Assembly (NCBI RefSeq): GCF_958295425.1
Contig: NC_081143.1
Coordinates: forward strand, 21,029,322 to 21,093,321
Direction of reading: 5' to 3'
Source: Solea solea
Taxonomy: Eukaryota > Chordata > Actinopteri > Pleuronectiformes > Soleidae
Length of the DNA: 64,000 nucleotides
In this document: one piece after another, positions 59,575-64,000 of the stretch
Layout: each line of letters starts with the position of its first letter
Position numbering within the stretch: position 1 is the stretch's first letter
Position numbers and translations under genes: made by a program
The notes under the pieces: model-generated
The model's database searches: none
Told to the model about the DNA's origin: nothing
The model's input: only the letters and a program-made list of their open reading frames with translations

Positions 59575-62500
59575 CTGTGGGGAGAGAAGCAATCACATGG
59601 ATGCTGGTATGCACACTGTAAGAAGACAGTGGGAAGTCCTCCCACAAAAAAAATAAACAAACAAAAGAATATATGAAGAAAAATATTTGTAGCAACACGT
59701 ATAGACTTAAAGATTCAGGAGATTTTTGTTGATGTCATTTACTCTTTTTTTTTTTTTACATTAAAAAAGTTTAATGTGGCATTTAATGTGTATATGCTGC
59801 ACCTGTGTATACAGCAGCAGCACAGGGTTGGGCAGAGGCAAGAAGCATTTATACCATCAAACTACAGAGCAATATAATTGACTTCTGAAACGTGTTGTGG
59901 GCCCTTATTGGTGTTTGTAGTCATCCAAATCACATCTGGTGTGCAGCATGATAATGTTGCCGGCTGACACAAGCTCTAACCACCACAGTTTGTTTAGTAT
60001 GACACTCATTGATAGAACAGGAGTATAAAGAACACATTTGATCACACAAAAAACTTACGGTTGGTCCTTGTGAATATCCTCTGATGTGCCCATGATGAGA
60101 TACGTTTTGCCTTTAACCAGATCTACAGCCTCCCTGCAGTGAGGGTAACTGAGGAATTTGCGTAGTTTACCCAGAGGACCAACATCATGAGTTCCTGTTT
60201 TTTTAAATACACCAGAAGAGAAAGAAGAGAATTCTGGATCAAACACACATCTTAAGCATTAGTGTAAAACATGATTATCATTTTCCCATATCTCCCAAAT
60301 GGATTCAAAAGGATAAGTTGAAAATGGCTTTACTTTTAGCCAAGAAGAAGATGAGGGGATTTAAACCCCTCATGTATAATGTGATACATTTGAGGCTGTT
60401 CACACCCACCGTCTTTGATCACTTCCATTATCTGCATTGTGTAAATATCAGCAGTCAAACCATCGATGAATTCTTCCAGTCTCACTTTGTAAGCTGAGGA
60501 CAGATAAGTGGCAGATGATGATTATGAACCTCTTCTTATACAAACATTCTGGTCATTTATAGTTAAAATAATGCAGATCATTCACACTCAGTCTTACCAA
60601 AAACTATTTTGCTGGTGGGTGAAGTCTCAGTGAATTTAGCTGTGCGCACCTCAGTGCTGATTTTACCCTTCTTCTGCATGCTGCAGTTCTCTGGAAATAA
60701 ACAGCAGACGCACAGGAAAGATACAAACAATAACATAAGTACATGCTAATGTGTCTCATACTGTAGATGCACTGTATGATTGTGTGAATGGGTGTTTAAA
60801 TTGGTGTGAATCAGCATCAGGATTTCAGAGGGAGGAGACAGCGATGGAAAAGTCTCTGTCACTCCAGGTTCAGCGCTGTGCAATGTTGGTGGAGCATGTT
60901 GAAGAGGCATGAGGGGGCCCTGATTATGGGGGGCTTTATAGGTGAGAAGAATGATTTGGAATTGAATATGATATGGTACAGAGAGCCAGTGTGTGTAATG
61001 AAATGATCACAAGAGTGGATGTGAGTGAGGAGGCATGCTGCGGCGTTGTGTAGTTTATTTAGGACTTTTCATGAATGATTAGAGGTTATTGACAAAGACT
61101 AAACCTACGCTGTGGATGTGTGGGGTGAGAGAGAGAGGGCAGTTGCTGACAGTGGGAGAAAAGGTGAGAAATATACAGTCTGCCCTCCATCTTGTGTGCC
61201 GCGTTCTGGCATGTGTGTGAATGTGAGTGTACATGTTGTGAATGAGGGTGACTCCCTCTGGATCTCCTCCCTCCTTAGCCCTCCTCACCACTGGTAAGCC
61301 TCTGCCCTACAGATTCCTACTCCTATTATAGTTATTATATGGCGTTTTAATTTTACATGTTCAATTGGAATAAAGATTATTGTTGGATGGAACCACGTCT
61401 CTGGTTCCTTGCCTTGGTATAATAAACCTTTGTGCCCTTATGTAGGTAGTTTTGATCTTTTTCATCTGCAGATGAAATACTTTCTTTGGGGGTTAACATC
61501 TACAGGGTGGCATTGTCAGAGCTTTACTACTGACCAAAATGTGAAAAACCTATCCTCCTAGTGGAGTGTGTGGCAGAGGTGACTGATTTGGTAGGAATGT
61601 AGATCTGGACATCGTGTGTGTGACCGTGGAAGTGGAGATCATGACAGTGTCTAGTGTTTCTGAGGGCGAGTATTTAGAGGATGAGGAGGTGACGTTGTAA
61701 ACGGCAGAATGATCAGTTCTTTAATGAAGCATGATATTAGTAGTTATTATGAGTTCCTTCAGTACTTTCAGCTGCATCTTCAGAGAGACACTATAGTGTT
61801 TACCTTCAGCACATGTGCATTCTCCATCTCTACAGAGCCTCAGCAGCTGCCCAGCTTTCCTCTCTGGATGGTAGAATTTCACACATTGTGTTTCTGCAAC
61901 GATAAAGACACCCATTGATGAAATGTGCATTCAATCCAACACTGTTAACACTGCTAATCTGTCTATGTACTCTCTATCCAGATCTATCCAAGTGTCTTTA
62001 AGGCTTACGGTCATAATATTCATAGACAGACACAGCCGCTGGTTGCATGACGCCCACTTTCAGAGTCTGGTGGATCCTAAAAGTGATCTCATCTGATCGT
62101 GTGTGAGAAACCTGTGGAGAAATGTAAAGCAAAGATGAGAAGTGAGGTTGTCTGAGAGGTCTGGGACAATATGCTTTTATCACAATACTCGGGTGCTGAT
62201 TCAATTTAAAAGTTGCCATTGTGATTTATTGTGATTCTACAAGTATAGTAAGTCACTAGTATCAATAATTACAACCTTATTTTCCTCAAACCTAATTTGA
62301 ATGATACATTTTCTTAAGACAATAACCCATGGAAGATATTTCCAAAATCAATGCACATCACGTGACGGTCAATCAGTCTGATATTTAGCTGAACTGAATT
62401 GGACAGCAGTTTGGAATTTGTACATTTAAGTTAACTGCTATATTTAACTGCCCCTGCTAATAATAATAATAAAAAAAAATACAAAGAAGCCAAGTAGAAA

Positions 62501-63948
62501 ATAAGTGTTTCTTAGCTTTGCCTACTCATTTAAATAATAATGCAATGCCGAGAGATTCTGACACGGTACAAATGTTCAAATAAAATTGAAAAATGTCTTT
62601 TAAAACCCTGGATTGCAAAACACATTGATTTTTAATAATCTTAATTACATTTTGTATTGCTTTTTCTATTTTTTCACTCCTATTGTCTAATGTCTTACCT
62701 TGTCCAGGTAGATGATCAGTGAACCTCTCTCTGACAGAACTGTGTCCATCTCATATTTTGCAATGGTACGGGCGCGTCCTTTGGCCAACTAGACACAAGC
62801 ATACAGAGTCAGAGACCTTTGAAAGCCATGAACATCTTGTTTTTTCATGTTCATTGACCTTTGAATTGTAAGTGAGTGTGTGTGTGTAAAAATCTTACTA
62901 AGTCCAGGTCATTTGTGTTGACAGTGAAGCCGGTTAGTAAGCCAATATCCAAGATTGACATAGTTGCATCGTGATCCTTGTCCTTATATCTGTGCAATAA
63001 ATGGACACATTTAATTGAAAAATATGAAGAACACAATCGTGTTGAGAAAGACGTGAAGTAATAAAGCATTAAAGGTCCAGTGTGTAAGAATTACTGACAT
63101 CCGAGTCACATCAGGAAACTACTGTGGCTGATGAATACCACAAAGAATGTACACACTCATTCACAACGCTCTCATTTCTTTGGTGCGCTTCATTGTACAG
63201 TTTTAGCATGACTCAGCTCAACTCGACTCTTCACTGAAAACGTGTTAATCTCCAACATTTAGCAAGGACATTTCTAAAATCTCAATATTTAACAGAAGTG
63301 ATAGCACTGCTGAAAGCTGGCGATCATGAGCAGAATCACAAACTGTTCAGCTGTATTTTAGTTCAGTGACAGAGTCTGAGGAAGTACTGAATTCATCTTT
63401 TGAATTAAATGATTCTAATGATTCAGTACACGGAAAACAACTGCTTTACAAGTCACTAGTTTGTGTGTATAAAACGATGTCACAGGCGTTTCATGCAGCT
63501 GTGCTATGATGACCCTGCCCACGTTGAGGAGATACTACAGTAATGGAAAACAACTTTTCTGATTCCAAACTGAGTAGAGCCGAGTCATACGACAACTGCT
63601 TAATGTTAAATGTTTTTTCTTTCTTTTTTTGTAGTTAGGTTATGTATTGGCTTTATGTGGGAGAAGTCATTCACAACTGTTTAACCAATCTCTCACTCCA
63701 AAATGTGAAATTATGGGCTGCTGTTGAAACTAAAACATAAAGCAAGGCCTTTGCCCTAAGTACATATAAAAGGCTTTTTCTAAGGCTGCAAAAAGGTGAT
63801 TTTATACTGATGGGTAATATATGAACTTTTGTCAATGAGCCCTCTTAAATGTTTCACACTGGACCTTTTAAACCAGCATCATTTCTGAGCCATACTTACA
63901 AAACTTCTATTCTCAGTTTGTATATCGCCTCATCCTCATCCATTTTCT
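59454..63948 (-). CDS. c3: Complement C3 gene, copy C (3' part only)
   Basis: The right edge of the window cuts this gene; only the last nine exons are visible: 63900-63948, 62899-62989, 62699-62788, 62009-62111, 61804-61893, 60598-60690, 60410-60493, 60059-60194, 59454-59574. They encode the end of MG8, the anchor and the C345C domain. All are open with intact splice sites. Unlike A and B, exon 38 reads RSDEITFR where the others have RSEKITFR. The protein stops after LVAVY, four residues before copy B, because about 9 bases present in B are missing at the stop. C shares some residues with A (SEG in the last exon, LRLC in exon 39) and others with B (GECT in exon 39, STEV in exon 40), so it is a third distinct copy. 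Whether the 5' part is intact cannot be seen. Confidence 0.93.
63069..63871. mobile_element. piggyBac-like MITE, copy C intron 35
   Basis: Same element, TTAA at both ends. Confidence 0.8.
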
Positions 63949-64000
63949 CTGGAAAAGCAAGAAACCAGATGAGCATGTAATTTTTGTCATGGCACAGAAT

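Noticed and set aside
1..64000. CRISPR array, phage, or bacterial operon
   Set aside because: Repeats are large tandem gene duplications and eukaryotic mobile elements; genes are split by introns and there are no regularly spaced short repeats.

Overview
The window is vertebrate genomic DNA, almost certainly from a teleost fish. All protein-coding sequence sits on the minus strand in short exons with GT-AG introns. The assembled product is complement component C3 of teleost type, and the introns and spacers hold typical fish repeats (tRNA-derived SINEs, hAT-like and piggyBac-like MITEs, an RTE-like LINE fragment, TA, TG and CA microsatellites). No bacterial genes, tRNA genes, rRNA genes or CRISPR arrays were seen.

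Layout: three head-to-tail copies of one repeat unit of about 29.4 to 30.8 kb, each holding one C3 gene read right to left. Copy A occupies 1 to about 22985; its last exon runs off the left edge. Copy B is complete, 29291 to about 53790. Copy C is cut by the right edge and shows only its last nine exons (59454-63948). Spacers of about 6 kb (22990-29290 and 53800-59450) separate the 5' end of one gene from the 3' end of the next; I see no convincing gene in them. I reconstructed 43 coding exons by hand in A and B from open frames, splice sites, phases and similarity to C3. For B (and for A if the missing 3' end matches B) the exon lengths add to a multiple of three with no internal stop. The product is about 1650 residues: signal peptide, MG1-MG6, linker, an RRRR processing site, C3a anaphylatoxin, MG7, CUB, thioester domain with GCGEQ and the catalytic His, MG8 and C345C. 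Exon numbers below are mine, counted from the signal-peptide exon.

How the copies relate: from about 15842 to 23434 copy A looks letter-for-letter identical to copy B at a constant offset of 30809, covering the promoter side and exons 1-10. From exon 12 to the 3' end they differ, and replacement changes outnumber silent ones. The C3a exon stands out (16 of 198 bases differ, 15 of them replacing residues). Functional landmarks differ between copies: A has lost one conserved C3a cysteine; B has Arg in place of the Pro just before the thioester motif and an extra cysteine in MG7; the loop after the catalytic His differs in length. All copies lack the C-terminal cysteine of C345C and its usual disulfide partner. 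In A and B the signal-peptide exon has no in-frame ATG that I can find. This looks like a recently expanded, partly homogenised and partly diversifying C3 array.
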